DNA of 64,000 bases, taken from the NCBI RefSeq assembly GCF_022965805.1, contig NC_133116.1, positions 7,460,601-7,524,600 of the forward strand, given 5' to 3'. Shown here in pieces: positions 45,545 through 57,805 of this stretch; position 1 is the stretch's first letter; each line of letters begins with the position of its first letter. The stretch is from Primulina eburnea (lineage: Eukaryota; Streptophyta; Magnoliopsida; Lamiales; Gesneriaceae). Made by a program: the position numbers and the translations under genes. Under the pieces are notes generated by a model. That model ran no database searches and was not told the origin of the DNA. It saw only the letters and a list, made by a program, of their open reading frames with translations.

Positions 45545-46969
45545 TCAGACATTATGCCCCTTGAGTTTGGCTAGTTCTTGGACAAGTAAATCAAGATCTT
45601 TGTTAGAACTCCCACCAACCTTGACGGCTTCCACAGCCTTGTCTCTCAATTCCTTTGCTTTAATCCTTTCAACCACGTCTCTACTCATCGACTCGGTGAT
45701 CTTCCGAGCCAGCTCATCCGGGTCCGGTACCGTGTAATTACCCTTGCACACTGGAACCGCAGCTTTCTTATAATCTACCATCAACATATCATCCACATAT
45801 TGATCTGCCTCCATGGGCCAGCACAATATCATCACACCTGATGCTACAGCCTCTATCGTCGAGTTCCACCCACAATGACTCAAGAATCCACCAACAGCTC
45901 GGTGACTTAGAATCGCCGTCTGTGGAGCCCAGCCGTTGATGACAAAACCTCGGCCTGCTAACCTTTCCTCGAACCCTTCGGGAACTGAACCAAACCCATC
46001 CGCAAGTTGTTGAGCCGTGACCTGTTTAACAGCCCAGACAAATTTTACTCCACTCCTCTCTAGCCCAGTAGCCAAAGCCTCCATCTGTGCCTTCTTAAAG
46101 AACTTCTGACTTCCAAAACACACGTACAAAACAGATCCATCCTCACACTCATCAAGCCATGACAAAACATCATCACCAGATATTGGGCCATCCCCTAATT
46201 TTTTGGGCGGACCCAATAAATGCAGAGGCCCAACACTATAAACCCTTGGATTGCCCATTTTCTCACTCAAGTAGTTCAAGAACTCGCCTTCCAAGGCCAC
46301 GAAACTGTTGAAAACAACAGCCCAACTCAAAGTATTAGCCATAGTCGAATCCTTGAACACCTCGAAACTGGGATCCGGAACATCTTGTTCCTTGTAGAGT
46401 CGGACCAGTGAAGGAAGTTCCTCCCAACCCAAACATGGAGAGCCTGGTAAATCTTGAAGTTTCACGTCAAACCCAGGTTTCAGAGCTTCGAGATCTTCCC
46501 AAAGGTGATCAAGAATCACAGCTAAAATGGCCCCAGAAGTGTAAAAACCAACCCTTGCTATGTTAAGCTTGGAAGCCGTATTATGCGTCCATCCAAGAAA
46601 GAAATCAGATAGAATCGCCACTGGTGGATCACAGTGAGACTCAAACCACTGGATTATGGGTTCCTCAAGTTTCCTTAGAGCGCTGGCCATTGGTATATTC
46701 CCCCGGTCTCCAAGATCCTTGATATTTTCAACACCTGGAGGGATTAAGGGGCTGTTTGGGAAGGGGAGAATCAGTGTCTGGATCGAGGGATTGGCGGTGA
46801 GAAGTGGAGTCAGAATCGGAAGGTTTCCTGGGGTGATTAAAATGGTTATGCTTAGATTTCTTAGGGATAGTTGGTAAGTTAAATCAAGAAGAGGGAGCAT
46901 GTGGCCTTGTGCTGGATAGGGAAAAACTAAAACATGAGCTCCATTTTTGCTGCATGTCGTCTTCTCCAT
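45545..46969 (-). CDS. UDP-glycosyltransferase, UGT89-like
   Basis: An intact single-exon frame of 474 aa. I prefer the Met at 46969 (MEKTTCSKNG) over the one seven codons upstream because the neighbouring paralogue has its only aligned Met there. The catalytic His is H23 (PAQGHMLPLL) and the activating Asp is D122 (AILSDFFLGW). The 44-residue PSPG sugar-donor box runs 347-390 from WAPQTAILSH to Q390; GVMILCWPMEADQ resembles the UGT89 group, and the final Gln fits UDP-glucose. Such cytosolic enzymes glycosylate small phenolics; UGT89 members act on flavonols and benzoates, so the acceptor here is not defined. A near-identical but frameshifted paralogue lies about 8 kb away on the same strand, a tandem pair. 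A short stretch upstream of the start is also conserved between them. Confidence 0.92.
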   Translation of the reverse strand: MEKTTCSKNGAHVLVFPYPAQGHMLPLLDLTYQLSLRNLSITILITPGNLPILTPLLTANPSIQTLILPFPNSPLIPPGVENIKDLGDRGNIPMASALRKLEEPIIQWFESHCDPPVAILSDFFLGWTHNTASKLNIARVGFYTSGAILAVILDHLWEDLEALKPGFDVKLQDLPGSPCLGWEELPSLVRLYKEQDVPDPSFEVFKDSTMANTLSWAVVFNSFVALEGEFLNYLSEKMGNPRVYSVGPLHLLGPPKKLGDGPISGDDVLSWLDECEDGSVLYVCFGSQKFFKKAQMEALATGLERSGVKFVWAVKQVTAQQLADGFGSVPEGFEERLAGRGFVINGWAPQTAILSHRAVGGFLSHCGWNSTIEAVASGVMILCWPMEADQYVDDMLMVDYKKAAVPVCKGNYTVPDPDELARKITESMSRDVVERIKAKELRDKAVEAVKVGGSSNKDLDLLVQELAKLKGHNV

Positions 46970-46990
46970 GGTTCTATAGAATGAAACCAA

Positions 46991-47635
46991 GAAGCAACTG
47001 AGAGAGAAGGAAATTTAAGGTTGATGTAAGAAATTACTAGAATTTCTCCGGTGCGATTTACGGACATTTATTTTTCTAATTAATGATTAAAATTAGTAAG
47101 TATGATAATCTTTTTCACTTTCTACCTAAAATGACGGTTGAACAAACTGAAATATCTATTGTTTTCATATACATATAGATCTTAACAATAAAAAATAAAT
47201 AAAAGAGACATTTTTGTATTTCGGCTGAAAAATAATATCACATTTGTGATTTGACTGTTGTGTGTGATGAAACGATTACATATGTATTTATAGATTAAAA
47301 AAACATCGATTGTAAATGAAACGATTTCAAACGGAGCAAAAATTTTGGGACATGTGTCAAAATTCAGAATTCAAATGTAAATTTAGATTTATATTTCGTT
47401 TTTAATTCCAACATGTATTAGGTTTATAATTCTCAGAAGGGAATTGAAATTTTGTATTGGAAAATTGAAATGTAATTTAATTTTGTTTGTTATTCCGAGA
47501 AGATATTCAATTTTCAAGGATTATACATACACATACATTAATATGTAGTTTTAATAATGAATTAAATAACTTTAGTCATTTATTATAATAACATGTTTCG
47601 ATTATTTCCTTTTATAGAATGTTTATTTAGGCAGG
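46991..47635. other. Upstream region of the UGT gene
   Basis: The first about 60 bp upstream of the UGT start match the same position of the paralogue at 55.3 kb (CTTCTCTCTC on the minus strand). The rest is AT-rich DNA without supported features. Confidence 0.35.
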
Positions 47636-47639
47636 AAAT

Positions 47640-48384
47640 TACTAAAAAAAGCAGACAACTCTGCTTTTATAAATATATATAGATTTGTGTGCTCTCTTAT
47701 TTGAATTTTTAAGAAGACAATTCAAGATATACTATATACATATGGTTTTGGAAGAAAACTACAACATATTAATTTTTTCAAATTAAGGTAATTTCGAAAT
47801 AATATGTATTTGAGATAAAAAAAAAAATTATGATTATTAAATGGTAAATTAATGTTGGAAAACCTTGTTGTAGTGATAAATTTTAATACTCAACCAATTT
47901 TATTTTTAGAAAAATTAAATAAACTAATTAAATATTGTATTTCTTTTTTAGTAAGTAATTTGGGCAGAAATTACTTAAAATAGAAAAATTTATTTTTGAA
48001 TGATTTACTTAATCAATGATACTGAACATTGCAATCATTTGTATTTTAAATTTATTTATACTGTTTTTAATTAAACTGATTGATATAATCAATACAAAAT
48101 TTTAATATAATTTATGTTTTCAATAGAATTTAGTTTTAATTTGAGTAAAAAAAATTAAAAACATATAATATATAAATTAAATTTGAATTAATATAAAATT
48201 AATTAAATTCAAAATTGAATTAAATGAATTGATATCATCAATGCAAACAATAATTGAAGTGATCATTTATTGCAGTACACATATATCAATAATCATAATA
48301 AATCTTTCCTTTTTTAGAAATGACATATTGGCGAGAAATTACTATTTTTGGCAAAAACTCTGCTTTTATATATATATAGATATA
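47640..48384 (-). mobile_element. Helitron-like element C, truncated, inverse orientation
   Basis: On the minus strand it begins TCTATATATATATAAAAGCA at about 48382, a good plant Helitron start, and follows the first about 680 bp of elements A and B. Near 47690 a second start-like word (TCTATATATATTTATAAAAG) breaks the match, so another Helitron-like element probably abuts or replaced its 3' part. Confidence 0.55.
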
Positions 48385-48837
48385 GATACCGTTTCTGCTA
48401 AATTGTATTGCATAAAAAATGGGTTCTTGACAACTATAGTCACTTGTCGATAAAAACTTTTCTACGTTTGCTAAGAAATGATTGGTGTAGAAATACAACG
48501 GAGTAATAAAAAAATATCGATATATTTTCTTAGGTTAGATAAAATAAGATTTTTATGAACTTTGAATCTGATGTTCAAAAAAAAAAAAAAGAACGTCTTT
48601 GAATCTGATTATTCTTTATTTATTATATATAAAAATATAATAGAGTAATAAAAAAATTATATTTGATATGATCATTGTAGGTGAGTTAAATTAAGATTTT
48701 TAAGACCTTTGAACCAAATTAATCTTTATTTATTATAAAATTACATCGCTAGTCAGGTGAAAGAAAGTATATTTGGGTGCAATGGAAAATTAAAAAAATG
48801 ATTAAAAAAAGATAAATAATAATATGTAAAAGAATAT

Positions 48838-49021
48838 AGAGTGGGTATCATGTGAGATCGTCTCACGGGTCCTAATCTGTGAGACGGCTCAACACTATCG
48901 ATATTCATGATAAAAAATAATATTCTTAGCATAAAAAGTAATATTTTTTCATGTATGACTCAAATAAGAGATCAATATCACAAAATACGACCCGTGAAAC
49001 TGTCTCACACAAGTTTTTGCC
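48838..49021 (-). mobile_element. Mutator-like MITE, copy h
   Basis: 184 bp, flanked by AAAGAATAT (48829-48837) and AAAGATTAT (49022-49030), 8 of 9 matching. Inverted relative to copy b. Confidence 0.8.
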
Positions 49022-49492
49022 AAAGATTATATTATTTTATTTGACTTAATAGAAGTTTATTAGTCGTACAATCAAATAAATTTATTTAAAAGCATAGTAT
49101 TATAAATAATAATCCAATCTAATCTTATGTAACAAACAGACAATTGCGTGGAAAATGCTATCCGAAATGTAATTATTGGAACGGAATCTACTTTGAGCAA
49201 TAGCGAAAATTCCCAAGAATTCTAGCCATTCAAGTCGCTATCATGTTAAGATAAAAATAGTATTATTTTATTTTTTCCTTGATAAAACAATTTTTTTGTA
49301 TCTTTTTATTTTCATATATTTGTTTTTTTACGCATATTTGCGTGTCATCGATTTTTTCTTTTTGGCGAAAGTACGATTGCCTCGCATTTTTCAGGAGATG
49401 AGAGTTTTATTTTAATGACAACTTAAGATGAATTTAAGTTCCTTAATTTATAGTGTCAACATACAGCCAAGTTCTTACCTGAAGTGGTGCAA

Positions 49493-49521
49493 TTATAAAC
49501 AATTTGATAATGGTCAAAAAG

Positions 49522-49594
<73 letters not shown>

Positions 49595-49666
49595 CTCTTA
49601 AAAAAATTGTTATACAAGGTGCGAATTCTAGTTTTTATAAACAATTTTATAATGGTCAAAAAGTCA
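49493..49666. repeat. (TA)n microsatellite between 32-bp direct repeats
   Basis: TTATAAACAATTTGATAATG continuing to AAAGTCA (49493-49524) recurs with one change at 49635-49666. Between them are about 70 bp of (TA)n and 40 bp of unique sequence. Confidence 0.75.
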
Positions 49667-49699
49667 AAGCTACTTTATGTCCAATCAATCACTCTGGAA

Positions 49700-51870
49700 C
49701 GTCAATTATTAGGTTAAAGACGTAACGTAGGTTTTGACATACAAGAATTCACTCAACTTGCCCGATTGAGGGTTGTTTTATTCCTTTTTATATGCTTTGG
49801 ACATTTGGAGAGACGTGTCATTCAAGACCGAATCATGACCTACCGATACTTAAGTTCCATGAAATTGTCTTTGAAGTAAAGAGCACCAACGTGAGTGTGT
49901 CGAGATTCTCTCCCATAAAATTTATCTGGTACACAAGTCGTAGTGTAAAGATATATGATTTAAAATTCAACGAAAAGATAAGGAGATTATTTATTTTGTT
50001 TACCAGCATCATAGAAGGATATCTTAGTTATAAGAATTGTGTCTAATGGGTCGACTTGTTGTTTAGACTTTAATGACGGTTAAATAAAAATAATCTTTAT
50101 TTTCATAATATTTTACGATTTTATGCAATAATGATATGTATTTTATTTTTATAATCATATAAACTGTATAGACAAAGTTCTTGAATATACATAAGTGTCA
50201 TGAGATCTCTCTCAACATAAGATAACGAAATTCATTAGGAAACGTACTGTATATTTTAAACCGATTTTTAGTCAATTCAGTCATGTTAAATAAAGATAGA
50301 TGTCGTCCGAGCTTGATACTAGCATTTGTCATGTAAATGTCATGTTTTATTAGTAAGGATGTGGATATGGATATGTCCATTCACTTATCGAGTATAATAG
50401 TCTGCAGTTATCATTTTTCAAGCAGTTATCACTTATCGAGTATAATAATCCGTTATTGTTGTACACTATTAGTCATCTGACCCGAGACACCGTGGAGGCT
50501 TTATGTACTAACATGCACTTTGATCCCTTTATCTACGTGTGAAGATATATTATGTGATTTGATTAGTTAATAATGCAAGGAATTTCTATCTAGAGTAAGA
50601 CGTTTGCATTTTGGAAAGACATTTCATCGGTTACACATAGCATATCACTATTATTACTCAAATATACATCACATCGTTATCGAATTTATTTAAAACTCTC
50701 GATTTACCAATGATTGCAGATTCGATCGGAATATGAGTTGAATGGACCATACTGTACACTAATCATGACTTAAGGTTTTTGCAGACACTATTAATGATAC
50801 ATATGAGATCATATGTTGATGCTACTAGAAGCTTTCAAATGATCTGATGGTGTGATTAGAAATGAGTTCTTACATTCTTTATCAATGTTTGATGAAAAGA
50901 ATTAGGCTAATTAGGACAAGCTCGAATAAGAATAAATGTTAATTTGAATCACATGAAGTTGTGAACCAACAACTAGCTATATCCTTGAACTATTGAGGGT
51001 TACACAAGTATCAGATTATGTGTTTCAGTTGAGATAGTAAGTTCAATGAGTTGAATTTGACGAGGGTAGTTTGAATGCTTATAAATGAGTTTATGAGTTG
51101 ATTTCATGTAATGAAAATTGTAGAATTTTTTTTAATTTTTAATTAAGTTAGGAGAGTGAATTTTCTGTTTTAGTGAATACGTTTATATAACTGGTAGCTG
51201 TCATAAATAGATCGGTGAAATATGTTTTTTATTATATGAAAAAGATTTGTATCCTTGATACATCGGTACTTTCTGATCGTCAATCAATGTTATAATGTGT
51301 TTATAATTATTTATTTAGTTAGTTTAAAATATACTAAATAAATAATAAATTAGTAGTGGTGACTACTATATACAAGATTCTTATGAAATATTTTAGAGGA
51401 GTCTGGAGTTGATTAATAGTTAATTAAGTAATTAAATAATGATTATTTAAATTTATATATGCCTATATATGCATTATCAAAAGTTTACTATACGTGACAT
51501 TTTCAAGAAAAGAAAATATCACATGAGAATTTTAAAATTGAGAATCCTGATAGGTTAATATCTTATAATGACTAAGATATTGTATTTATAAATATGTTAT
51601 CAAAGTTTGATAATATACACAAGACAAAATATATATGTTTTTGTATATATATTTAGAAGAAAAATTTTTGGCCACCATTCTTCCAGTGCGACGCTGCTAG
51701 CCATAGTCGACTCTTTCCAGAATTCCGGTGATCCAATCTCGACGTAAAATTCGTTTAGATCTTTAATGCGATCTATACGAGGAATCCAATTTTGAATTTC
51801 CGCTCCTCCTTGAGTGTGAGAAAAAATTACATCAACATATTCGTATGCGTTGGGATTTGAGAAGTCATTT
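49700..51870 (+). mobile_element. Probable old copia LTR
   Basis: GACCCGAGACACCGTGGAGG (about 50480) and the GC-richer block around 51660-51760 (GCGACGCTGCTAGCC, CCGGTGATCCAATCTCGACG) resemble internal and terminal parts of plant copia LTRs. The direct word CTTATCGAGTATAATA occurs twice near 50390 and 50433. No ends or duplication could be fixed and no coding is present. Confidence 0.3.
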
Positions 51871-51879
51871 GTACTAGGA

Positions 51880-52800
51880 ATAAAATATTTAAGGGAGAAA
51901 TGGTGATATCTCGAGAAGCGCTCAAGTTATCATGTCATCCTAGGAACTGGGGCTGCGGACGGATCGGAAAGATAAGAGAAATCAAGGTAAGGACTAGCCC
52001 GGGTGAAATGAGTGCTCTTTTATAGGTTATCCCTGGGTTTGCAACAACCAGGAAAACTGACCACAGACAAGCCCGAACCCTCAGCTTAGCCCGAGCATTA
52101 TAAAAAGACTTAGTGAATCAGAGATCACTGCTCAAGCCCTTTGTAACATACGTCAATCATGGGCCCACATCTATGGAGGACCATACTCTGAAATCATTGA
52201 TATGTCATTCAACACACGTAGAGATGATGTAACAAGACCAGAAACAATATGTGTTGTCAGTTGCAACAGTATCAGGAGGCATGGCATGAGCAGCCATCCT
52301 ACCATGAGGAGTTGCCGAGCATTGAAAATAATATTATTACTGACTTCTCCCCTTTAAATACACATATTTACTTGATCATAAAACATGGAATCCACTTAAC
52401 ATTTTTTACGAGCACTTAACATATATTCTCTATTGCACTTCTTTTTTTTTGTAAAATTTGACTGATTTGAGCATCAGAGTGAGTGGTCATGCCAGAAAAC
52501 CTTCCGGTGCGTCATTAACATTCTTTGCTCTTGAAGTATGCAGATACTTCAGCTCAGGTCTCATCTGTCTGGTCTGCAATGTGCCTAAAAAGAACCTACC
52601 CGACCAAATAAATCGCTTACCTAACTTATCGGATTTACCGGGCCTTCACATCATTCATGTTGTTATGAACACACGGATGACCCTATATCAATCAAAGAAC
52701 GAATATGTTAGTTGAGTTTTCTTCCCGGACGGACCATAGTATTGGCCTAGCCTGGGCTCCGACTTTCTTATTGTGTTATATATTTAACAATTCTATATTA
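51880..52800 (+). mobile_element. Probable Ty3/gypsy (Tat-type) LTR fragment
   Basis: The segment TTGACTGATTTGAGCATCAG, then GAGTGGTCATGCCAG with CCTTCCGGTG (about 52458-52509), resembles the block near the end of Tat/Ogre-type LTRs (TGACTTGAGCGTCGGAGTG...). A TATA-like TTTAAATACACA precedes it near 52355. The 85-codon frame at 52458-52715 overlaps this block and is not protein-like. Confidence 0.4.
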
Positions 52801-53274
52801 TTTTTGTAGTTCAAACTTTCTGGATATTGATTACTTCCTTTTGTTATGTTATATTAGTATTAAATGTTTATCATGGTGCTTCCGTTGAATTCCCATCTTG
52901 TTGGTTCTCTTAAAGATTTTTTTTGAAGAAATTATATTTAATATATTTTCTCGAAATTTAAAAATAAGATAAAACTAGGAGAATCAATAAATATTTTAAA
53001 AATCCAAATATTATTACTGAGGTCCTTGTTTCAAATAAATCGTCGCGGAATGAATTGTTTCATTGCACACCATCATTCAAACTGAAGATCAAGTGAGTGA
53101 TCTTTACCAGCACGAGGTGTGACATCACAAACGCGACCGCACAATGAACTTCTATAATAACTAGTTCGTATCCGTTTTCATTTTACAAAAATGGTTAATT
53201 CAAAATGCTATAAGAATCAATTATATCTTACTATACTCTCATTTTAATTATTTTTCGTGTGAGACAAGGTTATT

Positions 53275-53475
53275 ACATTTGCAAACTCGTAGAGTCAAGA
53301 AGATAAGCAGGCCAATTCTGTGAACCCTGTTGCCCCAACCCCTCACTCAGCGTTTTAAACCTGGTTGACCCGGAGATTTTCCGACAAACCCCTTTCGATT
53401 AGGCTTCACAATGGCAACACTCTCCCCTCTGCTATTTCTGAAATGATATGCTCCTACAAGCCTCATTCATAATAA
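53275..53475 (-). pseudogene. Degraded fragment copied from the PI4K gamma gene
   Basis: The minus strand matches the plus-strand coding sequence at about 34920-35140: AGTGTTGCCATTGTGAAGCC, then AAGGGGTTTGT, GGTCAACCAGG, TTAAAACGCT, GGGTTC and TTTGCAAATGT in the same order. The bases for TDEEPYAPNNP after the ATP-site lysine are largely deleted, and stops are present (TGA after AAACGC). Only the N-lobe part is present and nothing flanking resembles the rest of the gene. Confidence 0.8.
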
Positions 53476-53846
53476 TGAATTATGAGGGCAAGGTCTTCTA
53501 AAATATATTCGAGATTGTATTTTCTTATGTATGATGAAGGTGCAAAAGGGAAACAAGAATATCCGTGACGCATGGGAAAGCTGCTGTCATTTGATTATAT
53601 GTTTTTTTTTTTTTTCATATTTCAAATATGTAAATTGTATATAAATTGTAAAATATATTTCATTAAACTTACAAATTAGAAATGATGAGACTGATCAAAT
53701 AAGTTTGGGATTGACTTTGATCAAAACAAATTATCAATTTGAAGCTGTCCTTTGGCCTTGATAGAACCAATTAAAATCATTAATAATTACTAATGTAGAT
53801 ACTCATAATAAATTTAGATCTTTGTATAGTTACATTATATATATCA

Positions 53847-55270
53847 TCAAGCATTCTGCCCCTTGAGTTTGGCTAGTTCTTGGACAAGTAAATCCAAATC
53901 TTTGTTAGAACTCCCACTAACCTTGACTGCTTCCACAGCCTTGTCTCTCAATTCCTTTGCTCTAATCCTTTCAACCACATCCCCACGCATCGACTTGGCG
54001 ATTTTCCGAGCCAACTCATCCGGGTCAGGCACTGTGTTGCTACCCTTGCACACTCGGACAGCAGCTTTTTTATAATCCACCATCAATTTTTCGTCCAAAT
54101 ATTGATCTGCCTCCATGGGCCAGCACAATATCATCACACCAGATGCTATAGCCTCCAACACCGAGTTCCACCCACAATGACTCAAGAATCCGCCCACAGC
54201 TGGGTGACTCAGAATCGCAGACTGCGGAGCCCAACCCTTTATCACGAAACCTCGACCCGCTACCCGACCCTCGAACCCATCAGGAACGGACCCAAAACTA
54301 TCCACCAATTGTTGGGTCGTGGCCTCTTTAACAGCCCAAACGAACTTGACACCACTCTTCTCCAACCCACTAGCCAGAGCCTCCATCTGTGCCTTCTTGA
54401 GCAACTTTTGACTTCCAAAACACACATACAAAACAGACCCATCCTCGCACTCATCAAGCCATGACAAAACACCATCGTTGGTTATTGGGCTACCGCCCAA
54501 GTTACTGTGCCTACCCAACAAATGCAGGGGACCTACAGTAAAAACCCGTGGATGTCCCATTTTCTCACTCAAGTAGTCCAAGAACTCGTCTTCCAAGGCT
54601 GCTATACTGTTGAACACAAGACCCCAACTCAAAGTATTAGCAATCATTGAATTTTTTACCAGCTCGAAATTGGTATCGGTAACTTGTAATTCCTTATAGC
54701 GGCGGAAGAGTGTAGGAAGTTCTTCCAAGTCAGGCATGGCGAGCCTGGTAACTCTTGAAATTTTACCTCATTCCCAAGTTTTACAGCTTCGGGATCTCCC
54801 CAAAGATGATCAGAAACCGCAGCAAAAATGGCCGCTGAACAGTAAAAGGTAATTCTTGGAATCTTAAGCTTGCGAGCCAGAGAGTAGGTCCATCCGAGAA
54901 AGAAATCAGATAGAATCGCCACTGGTGGATTACTGTGAGAGCCAAACCACTGAGTTATGGGTTCCTGAAGCTTGCTCAGAGCGTTGATCATTGGTATATT
55001 CCCCCCGTCTCCAAGATCCTTGATATTTTCAACACCTCGAGGGATTAAGGGGCTGTTTGGTAAGGGTAAAATCAGTGTCTGGATCGAGGGATTGGCCGAG
55101 AGAAGTGGAGTCAGGATCGGAAGATTTCCAGGGGTGATTAAAATGGTTATGCTCAAGTTTCTTTGGGATAGTTGGTGGGTTAGATCAAGAAGAGGGAGCA
55201 TGTGGCCTTGTGCTGGATAGGGGAAAACTAAAACATGAGCTCCATTTTTGCTGCAGGCCTTCTTCTCCAT
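53847..55270 (-). pseudogene. UGT89-like glycosyltransferase with one-base frameshift
   Basis: A paralogue of the UGT at 45.5 kb. The start MEKKACSKNG at 55270, H23 and D122 are intact. The first frame is lost after W182: where the intact gene reads TTGGGAGGAACTT this copy reads TTGGAAGAACTT (plus-strand 54725-54726), so translation would stop after 204 residues. The downstream frame is open to the stop at 53847 and keeps the complete 44-residue PSPG box (WAPQSAILSH ... ADQ). Apart from this base the gene shows no damage and matches its paralogue along its whole length, so this is either a very recent pseudogene or an assembly error in a short homopolymer. Neighbour: the intact copy about 8 kb downstream on the same strand. 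Confidence 0.88.
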
Positions 55271-55347
55271 GATTCTTTGGAACGATTCCAAGAAGTTTCT
55301 GAGAGAGAGAAGGAAATCAAAATTAAGGGAATTGCTAAACCAGTCCA

Positions 55348-55358
55348 CATATATAAAG
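55348..55358 (-). promoter_or_regulatory. TATA box of the frameshifted UGT
   Basis: The minus strand reads CTTTATATATGTG about 80 nt upstream of the ATG at 55270, a good position and sequence for a plant TATA box. The promoter thus looks intact even though the frame is broken. Confidence 0.5.
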
Positions 55359-55479
55359 GTCTTGATAAATATTGTCGCACGTCAAAACTTTTGAGGAAAT
55401 GGCGTGGCGAAATACTGATGAAGCAAAAACACCTTACAGGAAGCCTTTGGAGAACCAGAAACGGCCCACACATATAATT

Positions 55480-56814
55480 TTCTATTTATTAAAAATTTAT
55501 ATTTTTCATTTATGTACGCTGTTTCGGTCTTTTGGTATCGATCCTATCCTCAAAGAATCGGTGCTGTAGCTGTCTTTACGCCTGTTTGGAGTAACATGTG
55601 TGTATCTATATAATCCAGTATTCCAGCACCGATTTGCGCCTGTTTGGAGGTAATGTATGTGTCTATCGAATTTGGATGCTCTGTCGTGGCTGAAAACAAT
55701 ACACTTAATGCTGTACACTTTTAACATCATATGACCATGGACCTCACATAGTGACAGAAAAATTCGAAAAAATATCAAACGAAATGAGATGATCAGCAGA
55801 TCATTTCGTGTAAAAGGTGCACAACACTATATACTGTATTTTTAGCCACAACAGATGATCCAAATCCGTATTTATCTATGTATAGCCTTTCAATTTTTTT
55901 CTTAAAAAAATATATATATATTTGATTTAATATTGAATTTTTGATTAAATTCAAATTTATTCAATAAAGTTATCAATTGTTTTTATATATAATATTGTAA
56001 GAACATTACATTATATTTTTTTATAGTTAAATTTCTATTTATGTTAATTATATTATTTGGGCATGTGCTTTTTAATATAAAATATAACAGTTGACATCAA
56101 AATTTTATATGATTTGTTTGATTGTGATATTTATTATTTGTTATCGTGTAACATTAATAATTTATTTTTCAATCTAAAGTATTAATATTATTTTTTTTAA
56201 AAAAAAAATTGACGGTGGCCAGGTTGGGTTGAGATTTAGGTGGCTCGATTGAAGGTGGACATAAATGAGGCAACGCAATAGGGCGGGGTGGGGAACCCGC
56301 CTTGACAGCTCTATCTATATACATGTATATCATGTTGTAATATAATTAATGCGTATGATTATTTAAAAATTTAAGAATAAATTTTTGTTTTAAAATATAA
56401 AAACAAAATTATGGTTGTGTGTCTGAGAATGTGAAAATATGGTCAAACGAAAATGTGAAAGAACTATAGAAACATAAAAAAACCGCGGAACACAAGGCAG
56501 AAAACTTTGTACCATATTGATTATCGTGTAGTGTAAAATGCATTCGCGATTTTTGATGCGGGCAATAGTAATTTTTTCAAATAATTTTTTTCCTTCAATA
56601 TTAATTACTATATTTGAAAATAAAAACATATAACTTTCCTAAAAATAATAAAAATAAATAAATCTATATTCAAAAATAAGTTAAAGACGTGCGACTTTTT
56701 TGTCTTCAAAATGTCACATGATCGCTATGCTGATATTGTGAGAGCATGGAATTTAGTTTCGAAACTTTCTCGAAAAGCAATTTCATCTCACAAGGAAAAC
56801 TTCCTGAATAAAGT
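55480..56814. other. Intergenic interval with a decayed transposon end
   Basis: No supported gene. 56205-56320 is GC-richer (GGGCGGGGTGGGGAACCCGC, then CTTGACAGCTCTA) and resembles the ends of the element at 21252-21773. The direct word GCGCCTGTTTGGAG/ACGCCTGTTTGGAG occurs near 55578 and 55635. Confidence 0.35.
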
Positions 56815-56823
56815 AAAATTAAA

Positions 56824-57005
56824 GGCAAAAACTTATGTGAGACGGTCTCACGGGTCATATTTGTGAGACGGATCTCTTATTTGGGTCACCCATGAAAAAG
56901 TATTACTTTTTATGCTAAGAGTATTACTTTTTATTGTGAATATGGGTAGTGTTGACCCGTCTTACAGATTATGATCCGTGAGACGGTCTCACATGAGACA
57001 CACTC
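56824..57005 (+). mobile_element. 182-bp Mutator-like MITE, copy i
   Basis: Perfect 9-bp target duplication AAAATTAAA at 56815-56823 and 57006-57014. Very close in sequence to copy b. Confidence 0.88.
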
Positions 57006-57019
57006 AAAATTAAATAAGA

Positions 57020-57240
57020 GTAGGTATATTACCAAACCATGAATTTATTCGGTCTATATCTACATTGAAAATTAATATTTTGCATATAAAAAATAATATT
57101 TTTTATAATTCGTATAGGATCGGAGATTTATCTCACAAAATTGAACCGTGAGATGGTAACATATGAGTTTTTGTTATTAAGAGAATTATCATATGAGACG
57201 ATCTCATGGGTCTAGACGGGCCAACCAGATTTAGATTTGA
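57020..57240 (-). mobile_element. Degenerate Mutator-like MITE remnants, copy j
   Basis: Next to copy i are remnants in the other orientation (GGATCGGAGATTTATCTCAC, GAACCGTGAGATGG) and a further end fragment (ATATGAGACGATCTCATGGG, GACGGGCCAACC). They are diverged and no duplication is visible. Confidence 0.5.
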
Positions 57241-57805
57241 TGTGAAAAGTGAATCACACATTTTCGAAAAATATTAAAATCATGTACATCTAAAATTTTG
57301 ATGTTGATATTATTTGAACTTCCTTTTAAAAAAAAAAACATAAGGGATTAAGTTTTATTTATTTTTCACAAAAAAAAAGTAATTAGCTCTTTTGATATTT
57401 CACAAAAGATTGTATGCAATTGACCCCCTAATTTCATATAACTCCTTTCCAAAAAATTCTTATTAAATCCAAAATATTATTATAAATGTTCTATTGAAGT
57501 AAATGTTAAATAATTGACCTATTAAAAGTACTCAATTTTTATAGCAACTCCATATTTTATCTGACTAGAAATACATCTGCGTAAGTTATATGACCCAATT
57601 ATGACAGAACGGATGAAATCTAGCAGTATAATGGATCGAGCTGAACAGAAATTTGGATTAACAACCCAAAAATACAATTTGCGAATTTCAATAAAATTGT
57701 TACACACCAAACACCAAATACTATGCATAAAACGTGTACAACTAGATTACTGTATACATTACACAAAATTTCTTTATAGAAATACATAGAGTTCTATTAC
57801 TTAAA

